A DNA stretch of 64,000 nt from Arthonia radiata (Eukaryota > Ascomycota > Arthoniomycetes > Arthoniales > Arthoniaceae): assembly GCA_002989075.1 (NCBI GenBank), contig PSQN01000003.1:813366-877365 (forward strand), read 5' to 3'. A program made the position numbers and the translations under genes. Under the pieces are notes generated by a model. The model did not search any database. It saw only the letters and a list, made by a program, of their open reading frames with translations, and was not told the DNA's origin. Of the stretch, positions 27,831 to 38,004 are shown piece by piece. Numbering within the stretch: the first letter of the stretch is position 1; the number at the start of each line of letters is the position of its first letter.

Positions 27831-29210
27831 ACAATAGATTTTAGTACTAAAAATACTTTAGAACGTATACAATTAACAGAAAAAAGACTAAGTCGACTGC
27901 TTTAAGAGTAGTAGTACCGGCCCGTTTAACGGTTAGATCCTTTAGAAGCCTAACTCTACGCGAGCTTAGCTACTTATAGAACATATCTACAAACTCGAGC
28001 AACAATAAACTACAAAAATATTAAAATTATAATCGATTTAGACGCAATAGACAACCTTATCTTAATACGCTACGTTAAGAAGTATTAGATATAAATATAA
28101 AAGAAGAAATTATTTTACGCACTATTTAGATTTTAAAGAGTAGAAGAAAGAGTTAACTATAAGACTTTACTAATAGATATAACTATCGAGAACTATTAAA
28201 AAGAAATTACTTATAATATTATAGATATTAACTAGTATTACGCTATACTAAGTATACCTTAGTTACAATAATATAACCTAAAAGTAGATTAGAGAACTAA
28301 GAAACTCCTTTTTACTAGATACAAGTACTCTAAACAAGAGTCGTTCTATAAAATAGATACTTTATAAGCTAATTTTAGTAGTAAGAATAGAGAGCGCGAT
28401 AAAGAACTTATATAAGTTAGTACTACTATACTCTAATACTTAAATATCTTATAAAAGAACTTTAACGTAGTATCTTGTTTATAGCTAACTATATATAAGT
28501 ATAAATAAGAGACGACTGTACGCCAACGATTCTATACAACGATAGGTACTTAGTTAATTACTAAGATACTCTAGAAATACGATTAATTCTAATATTTATT
28601 TAAGAAAGCTAAGCTAAACTTAGCTCTTCTAGAATATAAACCGTAAGATTATACAATACCTTTATAAAAAGATAAAACGTTAATATTTAGTTTAATATAC
28701 TCTCTATTAAAAGTAGAAAATTAAGCGCTCTACGACTATCTTAATAAGAACCTTAAGAAAGGTTTTATTTAAAAATTAATATTACCGGCCGAATACTTAA
28801 TACTCTTCGTACTAAAGAAAAATAATAAACTACGACTCTATATAAACTATAGGCAACTAAATAGAATAACTATTAAAAACTAATATCTATTACTATATAT
28901 CGACAAAATTATAGATTAATTGTACGACGTACAATAGTTTACGAAGTTTAATCTTTAAGAGGCTTATAACTTAATCTATATAAAGAAAGGAAAAGAATAG
29001 AAAACCGCCTTCTATATAAGACACAGACTTTTTAAGTATTGCGTTATACTCTTTAAGCTAATAAATGTACTAGTATTATTTTAGAAATTAATTAATAATA
29101 TACTTAGTAATTACTTAAATATATTTATAACTACTTATCTAAACGATATTCTAGTATATAGCTATATACTAGAAGAATATAAAAAATATATTAAGAAGGT
29201 ATTAAAAAGA

Positions 29211-29719
29211 TATTAAAAAGGGTACAGAAAAGAAGAAGAATACTACTATAAAGAGTAGAAAGACGAGACTAGCTTAAGACTAATACAATACTTAGGCTTA
29301 GTATAGGTACAATACTTAGTAGCAAGGAGAAGCTATTATTATATTATCTATTTTATTAGCTAAAATTCTCTAAAGAGATCTTAACTTATATATTTAAGTT
29401 TAGCGGTCTATATAGAACTTACTAGATATCTATTTTTTTTAATAAAAGCTAGATAACTTATAACTTACCGTATAAGACAGTAATTCTGTTTATTTAAAAC
29501 TGTTAGTCTTTAAGTCTATTCTGTGTTGTCTTAGACTACAGGCTAGCTGTCTAAGACAGGTCGTACAATGCTTCTTTTTGTCTTAGGTTCGGGCTACTAG
29601 GCCCGACCCTTTAGGTAAGAGGCTTGTTCTATTTTAGACCGAGACAGCTAGTAGAACCTGTCCGATACTCTAGACCCCTGGGGGTTCCGGCTAACCAGCT
29701 AGTTGGTTAATTTCCAACA
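29211..29719 (-). repeat. Lone copia LTR at the edge of the repeat block
   Basis: This LTR is 509 bp, of the copia C/D/E family, in minus orientation. Gypsy A abuts it on the left. On the right lies unrelated AT-rich DNA that leads into the gene region. No copia internal sequence touches it. The flanking 5-mers, AAAGA on the left and AAGGC on the right, do not match, so it is not a simple solo LTR with its own target repeat. Confidence 0.85.
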
Positions 29720-30565
29720 AAGGCTAAACTACGTACTGTATACAGCGATAAGGCGCTAGAGCGGCTTTTTATAGATAAAACTCTATCTTCTTAGCGTTAG
29801 AACTAAATTTAACTAAATTTACTAATTATGCAATTATATTAGCTTTATTAGAAGTAAACAGCTTACCTAATATTAAGATATATTGGCAATTGCGGCATAT
29901 TGGCTTGGAAATTTGATGTTGGTAGGCAGGCTTGGCGCGAAAGTAAAGAGGCCCTAAGCATGAGATACGGGGCCAAAAGAGCGATCCAGCGCTTTTCCAA
30001 AAACGATCGGGGCTCGCCTTGCTGCAGACAACGGTCTCTCGGAGTAGCTCCGCAAATGTAATAAACGCACCGTGCGATACTGTGCTGGCGTGACAGCTCA
30101 AGCGTACCTAACCTGCGCATTGCTCGAATTCGACGAGGGCGGCTAGACTGTTCGTATGATCTTCTGCCGTGCTATCGTACGAGTGCATCACCTAGAACTG
30201 CGCGCTCGTCTTGGTAATCATCCCAGCATTGTCTCGAACATGTGGCAACCACCAGCCACACATGACGTCGTTATGGCGGTCGAATCCCCTTCTTTCTGCT
30301 GACCAGACCACCATTTGGTCTTGTGCTCACCAGCCTTGACCATCATTCACATCCTCAGCACCTTCGCCATTGGCACTCAAATACGTCCTGCGCCGCCGTT
30401 GTGGCTCCCTTACCTTCATCATCAGCGCCCCGTTGACGTCGAATGCAGCTCTTACCAAGTTCGGATGTCGCTGCGTTACTGCGTGCCCGTCTCTAGAGGT
30501 TCTGCAATTCTTAGTTCCTAGCCACTTCTATCATCAGGAGGCTGCATTGCTTGCAAACCCTCGTG
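29720..30565. other. Transition from AT-rich repeats to gene region
   Basis: From 29720 to about 29860 the DNA is non-repeat but still very AT-rich, as if mutation spread from the repeats. From about 29870 composition switches to a normal gene-region level. The rest is presumably promoter and 5' UTR of the phosphatase gene. Short open frames here overlap one another and show no recognisable domain. Confidence 0.6.
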
Positions 30566-33100
30566 ATGGCTCCTCTACTTTCGCCGACTCCAAAGACGCC
30601 TCATCCGTCACAACGCCGTCCTGAGGAGATTACCGCAAGTCCGAATTACTTTGGCCTCAAAGTCGACCCTACGACTTCCACCGTCAGGTCTTCCGCCTCT
30701 GGCAATGCACAAATGCCTTGGTCACCCTCAAACGCTCAGTTCTTTACGGCCGCAGCAAGTTCGCCTCAGAAACTTGTCGCCAACAATCCTGAGTACGAAG
30801 CATTCCTCAGACAAACCGAAGAGAACCGCGTCAGCTTGACTAAGAACCAGAGTCTTTCCCAACTGTTTCCTCCCAGTCCTTCTTCCATACCACCCTCGTC
30901 GTCCATTAAACCAGCGCATCACAAGACCTCTTCGTCGTCCTCCCCAGCACCCGCGAACCCGCCAGGTCCACTCCCTATATCAAAGGTCGAGTCTAATGAT
31001 GAGATCGTGCATCTGTCGAGATCGCCAAAGCGGTTGCTGTCATCAGATACTGCTGGGCAAATCCTGGATGGACCCAGACGACAGTCCCCGGCGGACTTCA
31101 ACGAAAAAGCCTCTGGACGCTCGCTTGGCAGCCCAACCCGCAAGCAGGAAGAAAGACCAATGAGACTGTCGTTGCCACCTAAAGGAACGGCACCTGCAGT
31201 CAAGGATCAGATCCATCATAGATCCAGCACTCTGGGTGGTCCTCCAGATCCTGGCTCTCCAACACTCATAACACCTCAACATGCTGTGGATTTGCTGAAG
31301 AGCAGCGGCGACAAGGCCTTGCTGTTGGACTTGCGCGTCTCTACTCAATATGCACAATCACGCATTCAGAACGCTCTCAATCTCTGCATCCCTACAACCC
31401 TTCTCAAACGACCGTCTTACAACGTGTCAAGACTTGCAGACACGTTCAAGGATGCGGGCCAGAAAGCCAAATTCAGCTCTTGGAAATCCTGCACCATGCT
31501 TATCGTATATGACAATGGCTCATCGCAACTTAAGGAGGCATCGAACTGTGTCAATATTCTCAAGAAATTCTCTTCTGAAGGGTGGCAAGGACAGAATTTT
31601 ATCATTCGTGGTGGCTTCACGGAGACTGCTCAGAGGTGCGCGGACGCCATTGATGACTCTGGGCCTGAAGCTTCACACGGTGCCTCCGCAAACTTGACGA
31701 TCCACGCTAAACACACCGGTTTGCCGCCCGTAATGGGTGGTTGTCCCATGCCCGAGACACAAAGTGCCGCAAACCCTTTCTTTGGTAACATCAGGCAGAA
31801 CATGGATCTCATTGATGGCGTTGGTCAAATCGCCGTGCAGTGTCCCGTTGGGTTGAACAAACGCGACCTCGACGAATTACCGCATTGGCTGCGAAAGGCC
31901 GCCAACGAACGAGATAACGGCAAGAATGTTTCAGACAAATTCCTGAGGATTGAAAAGCGCGAGCAAAAGCGTATGCAGCAGGCAATGTCAGGCAATACTT
32001 CCATGCTCATGAGTCCTACCACTGGTCCCGTTGGCAAGGTTGAGATTGCCGGCATCGAGAAAGGGAGCAAGAACAGATACAATAACATCTTTCCCTACGA
32101 GCATTCACGAGTCCGACTCAAAGGTGTGCCGCGAGACGCATGTGACTATGTCAATGCCAACTTCGTACAAACGTCTCTATCTCACAAGAAATACATCGCT
32201 ACACAGGGGCCTATACCGGCAACGTTTGGCGACTTCTGGAACATGGTCTGGCAGCGCGACGTCAGAGTTGTGGTCATGTTGACCGCGGAGTCAGAGGGTG
32301 GCCAGATCAAAGCTCATGATTACTGGAGTGGGAAGCACTACGGGCCGGTCAAGATTAATTCGCACTCCGAAAACAGAGTGCTCCTGGATGGGACTCGGCT
32401 TAAGAATCCCATGGACAAGATGCAGGCGCAACGGCGATCATCCCACCATGATCTCTTCAAACGGTCAGATGTGCCCTCCTCTTCCGACGGCCCCGAGTCA
32501 GGCAATATCGAGCAACCCACCGTAATCGTCCGCAAGCTCACCATCTCCCATGACAATCATCCGTTCGAGCGCATGCGCGAAATCACCCATCTACAATATG
32601 CAAATTGGCCAGATTTTGGTGCGCCTGCACATCCGCTGCACCTGCTCAGGCTTGTGGAGCAATGTGACGGCGTCGTTCGCACTACCAGTTCTGGACCAAG
32701 TGACGGGCCAGAGCCTCCTACGAACCGTCCCGTCTTGGTACATTGCAGCGCTGGATGTGGGAGAACCGGCACATTCTGCACGGTGGATACTGTGATTGAT
32801 GTGCTAAAGCGGCAACGACGACATCGCAACAAGCCTCGCGAGCCGACGCCAATGGACGTGGACTCAACTCCGACGCCTGTTGCCCGCAACCGGGCCACCA
32901 GCACACCGAACATGGCACCAAAGCCAGACGATGTTGAAGGCGACTGGCTAATGAAAGACGACATTGACTTCATCGAGCGTATTGTAGACGAGTTCAGATT
33001 ACAGCGTTTGAGCATGGTCCAAAGCTTGCGACAATATGTACTATGCTATGAGGCGGTTTTGGAGTGGATTGCCCAGCTGGGTATCCCGAAGACGGCGTGA
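30566..33100 (+). CDS. Rhodanese-domain protein tyrosine phosphatase (Pyp/Ptp2-3 type)
   Basis: Single-exon gene of 844 residues. The N-terminal about 230 residues are Ser/Pro-rich and probably disordered. A rhodanese/Cdc25-like domain follows (about 232-355), then a classical tyrosine phosphatase domain (about 500-840). The catalytic loop HCSAGCGRTG is residues 726-735, with nucleophile C727 and R733; the WPD acid loop is 681-683. A low-complexity insert of about 45 residues interrupts the domain just after the catalytic loop. Fission yeast Pyp1/Pyp2 and budding yeast Ptp2/Ptp3 are the nearest types known to me; they dephosphorylate stress and cell-wall MAP kinases. That role here is inference. 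The start is the ATG at 30566, since the frame upstream of it has no ATG. Confidence 0.92.
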   Translation: MAPLLSPTPKTPHPSQRRPEEITASPNYFGLKVDPTTSTVRSSASGNAQMPWSPSNAQFFTAAASSPQKLVANNPEYEAFLRQTEENRVSLTKNQSLSQLFPPSPSSIPPSSSIKPAHHKTSSSSSPAPANPPGPLPISKVESNDEIVHLSRSPKRLLSSDTAGQILDGPRRQSPADFNEKASGRSLGSPTRKQEERPMRLSLPPKGTAPAVKDQIHHRSSTLGGPPDPGSPTLITPQHAVDLLKSSGDKALLLDLRVSTQYAQSRIQNALNLCIPTTLLKRPSYNVSRLADTFKDAGQKAKFSSWKSCTMLIVYDNGSSQLKEASNCVNILKKFSSEGWQGQNFIIRGGFTETAQRCADAIDDSGPEASHGASANLTIHAKHTGLPPVMGGCPMPETQSAANPFFGNIRQNMDLIDGVGQIAVQCPVGLNKRDLDELPHWLRKAANERDNGKNVSDKFLRIEKREQKRMQQAMSGNTSMLMSPTTGPVGKVEIAGIEKGSKNRYNNIFPYEHSRVRLKGVPRDACDYVNANFVQTSLSHKKYIATQGPIPATFGDFWNMVWQRDVRVVVMLTAESEGGQIKAHDYWSGKHYGPVKINSHSENRVLLDGTRLKNPMDKMQAQRRSSHHDLFKRSDVPSSSDGPESGNIEQPTVIVRKLTISHDNHPFERMREITHLQYANWPDFGAPAHPLHLLRLVEQCDGVVRTTSSGPSDGPEPPTNRPVLVHCSAGCGRTGTFCTVDTVIDVLKRQRRHRNKPREPTPMDVDSTPTPVARNRATSTPNMAPKPDDVEGDWLMKDDIDFIERIVDEFRLQRLSMVQSLRQYVLCYEAVLEWIAQLGIPKTA

Positions 33101-34532
33101 TAATTCGAGTGAAAGCGGTCATGATCTCTCCACATGGGGTGAAGGCCACGTTTTCGTTTCATCATATGACAAGACAGCATCATCGTGAGCTCGCATGGCG
33201 AGGGAGTCTCTGGGTCTTCCTGAAAGCATTACAGACAGCAAACATTCCGGCTGCATGGCGGGCAATACTAAGTGCATTGGATAGGAGTTCAGATCGTTAA
33301 TGATAATGGCATTGCTGATATGCTTTCCTCTTTGCTTTCTCATATGGCTATGTTACCTCCCTTGCCACAGCGAGCAGGGACTGAGCGCACCCTCGAGGAA
33401 CTGGATCGTCGAAGAGGACACCGTACAATCTCACGCAACAATCATTCGACGTCACTTCCATCTTTTATTGTGGCTACGTCGCCTCTAGACTGGACTGAGC
33501 ATCTCGCGACACTATGACCATCTTGATGAGGAGAGTTTATAGTGTTTGTGCTTTCCAGGATGACAGCAAGCAGAACGACTCTGAAACAAGTGGAGTTGAG
33601 ACAGGACTGTGTGAGAGTGATTCCAGATATATCTCGCTGGTCGGAATAGGTAACGCAGCTTCTATGCTTAGACCCTGAAGGACAACTATACCGTGTCGCG
33701 CACTGCATGCGTAAAGGGCAAAATGGGCGAAGCGTGGTAGCAGCGTGCACGCACAGCGAACGGGCGCGACGGTCTCACTCTGACATTTCAGCGTCGAGCG
33801 TGACACCGGTGCGGCGCACGTGCGCGAGCCGCACATCAAACGCAACGAGCCGTTGATCGGCGATGTCATAGAGATCTAAGCTGTGCCCTCGTTGGTGCGG
33901 CATTCCTGGGGCTCGAATGTTCCCTGTTGCGGCTGCAAGGTCGATCAGTGTTACCGAGCGCTGGCGGCGGCTACGTGCATCAAGGGTCGCGGAGCCGCAA
34001 GTGGCAGACAATCAAGGTAAGAATGCTAATGCCACATGCAAGAGTCGGGGCGAGAACTGTCGGCGTCCACGGGCAGTGCGCGGGAGTGCCTGAGTAAGAG
34101 GCTCTAAGCATCGGCAACCGAGAAGACTAATGAGGACGTCGTCGGGCGATGTGAGGGCAGATCGAGCCTATGGCGCCGTCAATGGGTCCTCGACGGGTTA
34201 TGGTCTGGAGTGAACAGCGCCGGAAGAGGAAGCGACTGGACGCATCGAGTGGGGATCGAAGCGATGAAGTTGAAGGTCGTGTTTGAGGAGGCTGTCAGAC
34301 ACAGCGGCAGGGTCCATCTCAGGATAGAAACTAGCCCTCACTAGTGTCATTAGTGGGGGCCGAACTACATGGCTCGCGTTTCAAGTGTGAGGGATGCCGT
34401 TCCCCGCACGGACCGTCAGCTGCGCACGCCGCCCCTCGCGAGGACCGTGCACGGAAAATAAAGGCCACCTGTTCCTTTCGCCCTCCTCTTCTGCCTGCAC
34501 ACACCACCGCCACTGCGAAAAGGCCACACACT
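33101..34532. other. Intergenic region, phosphatase 3' side and hacA upstream
   Basis: About 1.4 kb with no frame I can support as a gene. The short open frames overlap on both strands and have no recognisable motifs. It presumably holds the phosphatase 3' UTR and the hacA promoter and long leader. I see no tRNA or repeat. Confidence 0.5.
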
Positions 34533-34610
34533 ATGAATACCCCTTCCATCCCCCAGTCAATTGGCACACAATCCGATCGTGCTACTCAGATCATCACGCT
34601 CGCTTTCTAA
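34533..34610 (+). promoter_or_regulatory. Upstream ORF ending directly against the hacA start codon
   Basis: A 25-codon ORF starts with ATG at 34533 and ends with TAA at 34608-34610. The hacA ATG follows at 34611 with no gap and in the same frame. In Aspergillus and Trichoderma, hacA/hac1 leaders carry an upstream ORF that is shed by a 5'-truncated transcript under ER stress, so this one may repress translation. Whether it lies in the transcript is not shown by the sequence. Confidence 0.6.
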
Positions 34611-35878
34611 ATGTCTTCCTCAACTTTCGACATGATGAACGCCTCCCTCCAGTCTTTTGCCCCTGTCAACTACCACAACTCCAACCCGACGCCGCCCGAC
34701 TCCATCATGGATGACGGTTCCCCTCCCCCGGATTTCATCAACCCACAAGACATTTCGAATGATCAATACGAGATGGGCATGTCGTCACGTTCGACATCCG
34801 TGTCCCTTGCTCCTGGTCACGAGGCTCCCTTCGACGACGGCTCCGACGAACAACCCAAGAAGAAGAGGAAGTCTTGGGGTCAAGTCCTTCCCAAGCCGAC
34901 GACCAATCTCCCACCGCGAAAACGCGCTAAGACCGACGTCAGTAGCCTCTTGTTCCACCGTGACTACCACCCTTACTGACATTCATTACAGGATGAGAAG
35001 GCTCAACGCAAATACGAACGTGTCCAACGCAATCGTCATGCCGCTCACATGTCTCGAATGCGCAAGCAAGACGAGATGGAGAATCTTCGCCGCGAGAACG
35101 ACCGCCTACGCATCGACAACAACGACCTCGAGGACGAGATCAACCGTCTCCGTCAAGAGCTGAACGGTGGCCAACCGGTCGCTCCCTCCAACCACAAATT
35201 CAGCCCACGCATCAAGAACGAAATGGCCTCAAGACCCATGACGCCTGCTGAATCCATGGAGCGATCCATGTCCACCGATAGCTCATCCACGTCACCACAA
35301 TCAATGCCGTCTCTCTCTTACTCTTCCAACTCTAGCACTTCGAGCGACTTCGAGAACCAACAAGACTCACACCGACCGATCTACACCGAGACCCTTACCG
35401 CCTTTGACCCGTCGACCATCAACCCCTCTGATTTGAAGCAATCCAATGTGTCACGTTCAGCTGAAACGTGTTCCCGGCAGTGGACATTGGATACGCCAAC
35501 GATCAGAGTGGTGACACCTACAACCAGACGGAGTCACAGGCTTCAAGTGAGACTCGACGAATGATGGACTTCACGAGTATGGGACCCGCGATGCCCAGCA
35601 TTGCATCCCACAAGCTTACCAACTCACCCATTGAAGAATCCATCCGCTTCACCATGAACGACCTCATCGACTTTGACGGCCTTGACGTCGAGTCTGATAA
35701 GGAGGATAGTACCCCCAAGCACCGCAAGATGTCCCCAACGTCTGCCGTGTTCAACTTCTCCAACACCAATTCGATGGAGGAGTACCGTGCCGCCGACGGC
35801 AACGACAGCAGTCTACTCGACGAGGCCATGAACGCCGCCATCCTCAACCTCCCGAGGATGATGAGCAGCGAGGCTTAA
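34611..35878 (+). CDS. hacA: HacA/Hac1-type bZIP transcription factor of the unfolded protein response
   Basis: Master regulator of the unfolded protein response, acting in the nucleus on chaperone and secretory genes. Model: 34611-34937, 34992-35460, 35478-35878, giving 398 residues. The 54-nt intron 34938-34991 is spliceosomal (GTCAGT donor, CTGAC branch). The 17-nt gap 35461-35477 is an Ire1-type intron. Residues 82-87 are PKKKRK, followed by the family signature SWGQVLP and a second basic stretch before the intron. The basic region has N123 and R131 (NRHAAHMSR) and leucines 141, 148, 155 and 162 form the zipper. Without Ire1 splicing the frame stops at 35564, giving 299 residues with a different tail. 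Splicing exchanges this for a 133-residue tail ending at 35878. The HacA assignment rests on the bZIP context and the Ire1 hairpins together. Confidence 0.95.
35452..35487 (+). promoter_or_regulatory. hacA: Ire1 double hairpin and 17-nt unconventional intron of hacA
   Basis: Hairpin 1: a perfect 6-bp stem, CACGTT (35452-35457) with AACGTG (35465-35470), around the 7-nt loop CAGCTGA. Hairpin 2: loop CGGCAGT (35475-35481) on a short stem TCC/GGA that extends with one bulged base. Both loops fit the Ire1 consensus CNGCNGN, cut after the third base, releasing 35461-35477. Removal shifts the frame exactly into the 3' open frame. The intron is 17 nt; Aspergillus and Trichoderma have 20 nt, the same length modulo 3. 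Confidence 0.93.
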
Positions 35879-38004
35879 GTGCCTTCGCTTACGGTCGATC
35901 AACATCGCTCTTGTTTCACTCCTTCGACAACTTTTGCGCACTCTCTACGCTGCAGTTGAGACCGCCATTTCTCTCGTCCGATTCTTTCGCCTAGCGATGC
36001 ACCTGCATGTACTGGCGCGCTTTATGCGCGACGTCTTGCTTGATTCCGCGACCGTGAGGAGTTGGATTGACGAGATCTGGCACTCGACAGCGGCTCTCTT
36101 GATGCTGCAGGGTTGTCGAAGGCTGACGACAGAGCCACACGACTTCATGCCTCACGACATGTCAAGCATTTACCGGTGTTCGTTCGTTTCGGGTCAATCA
36201 CTTGGGAAGGATCACCACCGGCCAGGGAAGAGCTCCGTCAGGCCATGGAGTTTGGACGGAGGTGGAAGAAGACGCAAGCTAGACTTGCACACTCACTTGT
36301 ACGAAAAGAAGCAATGATGTTCTATTCGCTATATACCCACAATTGTTGAACACATTATTGCCAAACTTTGTCTCTTCTTCTCTTGCGTCTTGTTTCGTGT
36401 TCTCACTTTCGTTAAATCTAATTCTTGCTTGGCCATCTCCATCATCTTTTTTCGCCTACATTCATTTCTGTACAGTTTCAGTACTACTCATTGGCTTTGC
36501 TTTCACAAAGCATCTCGCCGGCAAAAATAAGTGGCCAAACTGACCTTACCGCCGCCGGTACGTTTGTGCCTGCATCGCAGCTTTGACCTCAGCCCTACAA
36601 GACTCGCTTAGTCTCATCCGCTCTCCCGTCCACTTCAAACTTCCCACCTTCCCCAGTCTCCACACTTCCTTCCGTCCCTCGACCTGGATCACTCTGGACA
36701 TCATGCTATTTCTGTCCGCTGGCTGATGTCACTCGATCGTGCAACCATCCCGATGCGTGCTGACGGAAGGTGTCTCGCTTGAGCGGGACAACAGCGCTTG
36801 AGAGTCGAACATTGCGGAGCTCCACTGCGGACGTCGCCGTGCCCAACTTTGTTGTGATGGTCTTGGTGCGGGCGGCGGTCCACTGCGGGTCGTGAGTTGT
36901 GGTGTTGGGGAAGTGGCTGTGTTGAGGTGTTTGAGATCGCCGTGGGCCGCAGGTAACTTGGGATCGCGCGCTGCGAAAATTATTTCACAACGTGCAACGG
37001 AGCCATCGATCCAACCTGTCCGCAACGGCACCTGGTCACCCCATCTACTAGTAAAGCTCTCCTCGTATCGGTGGGCTCGACGAAGGCGGCTGCACTGGCC
37101 AAGACTTAGCCTTCGGCTTTCCCTTCCTGGAGACCATTCGCTATTTGTTGCAACAAGAGGCAGACGAAGAATTCAAAACGATGTCGAGGTCACGCAGACC
37201 ACCACACCATGAAGAGGCAGAGCAAAAGGCACGGAAAGGGACATGCTGTAAAACCCTGATAAGATGAAAGAGAACGGTACTGTAGGCGAAAGCGACTACA
37301 CAAGTGAAGCTGCGCGCAGCGCGTATACACGCGCCCATATTGATGAGGTGACTCTCTGTGCAACGGACTGCGGCGCCATGGTCTCCGCGATATCGAGCTC
37401 AAAAGGAACCGGAAACATCCTTTGATTTCATGGTCTTGCCGGATGCAATGCATCAAAGAGCGAAAACAACGCAAAAGGAAAGACACATAACGAACACCAC
37501 ATTTTTCTGCTCCCAGGGTACACTCGTCAATGTCGCTTAATATCGGCATAGGGCAAAACCTCCAAGCAGTTATACGCACCTTTTAGCGTTCAAGGGTGTC
37601 TCAGCAACGGTTTGATTGAAGCAACGACAGCATCATCTACCCACTTGATACATCTGACGCGTGTGCAAAGGTTGTGACGCCTTTTATTCTTGTGATCGAT
37701 CTTATCCTGCACCCGCTTTCCGGTGCTGCGTTGATCTGCTTCCAGGGCATGAAAGGACACTGATGTGGCTCGCAAACTCCTATTCCCGGGATCTCCAACT
37801 CCCTCTGTCGTTCGACTGCTTCTGTGATCCACATCCCATGCATTTCCCAAGCTCCTCGACTTTGTCTTAGTATTTCCAACGATGGTCACGTGTCTGCAGA
37901 CCCCGCTTACCTAATGTCGTACAGCGTGGTTGCCTGCAGCTGCTGACCCAGGCATGACTCCATGCAGACATGATGAACAAATCTACTCTTATCTCAACTC
38001 AACA
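35879..38004. other. Gene-free stretch downstream of hacA
   Basis: About 2.1 kb without a supportable gene. The longest frame (35934-36317, 127 codons) starts 55 bp after the hacA stop and has no family resemblance, so 3' UTR is more likely. The rest shows scattered short frames on both strands. It may contain a non-coding RNA or simply the hacA 3' UTR and the promoter of the next gene. Confidence 0.5.

Larger units (their letters stand above)
13145..29210 (+). mobile_element. Ty3/gypsy fossil A, split by two insertions, 3' end missing
   Basis: Old, broken chromovirus-type Ty3/gypsy element in three pieces: 13145-14169 (5' LTR and start of gag), 19578-20738 (gag with zinc-knuckle region, onward), and 27831-29210 (protease region to reverse transcriptase). 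Between them sit copia D and gypsy B. It is the same family as B, which supplies the continuous version of both junctions. It inserted into copia C and ends abruptly at the copia LTR at 29211, so RNase H, integrase and the 3' LTR are absent. It has many breaks. Age order: younger than C, older than B and D. Confidence 0.85.

Noticed and set aside
29211-29719. Ordinary solo LTR insertion
   Set aside because: Flanking 5-mers do not match, and gypsy A does not resume on the right side.
1-29860. CRISPR array, centromere or telomere repeats
   Set aside because: No regularly spaced short repeats and no telomeric TTAGGG-type repeats are seen; the only short tandem unit is the 24-bp motif in one LTR. 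AT-rich centromere identity cannot be judged from sequence alone.
30551-30565. Extension of the phosphatase start upstream of 30566
   Set aside because: The five codons before the ATG contain no ATG; only non-standard starts would allow it.
34394-34714. 106-codon frame overlapping the hacA start out of frame
   Set aside because: There is no recognisable motif. It could be an overlapping uORF, but nothing in the sequence favours this beyond the ATG.
35934-36317. 127-codon frame after the hacA stop
   Set aside because: It has no family resemblance and no good start context; hacA 3' UTR is more likely.
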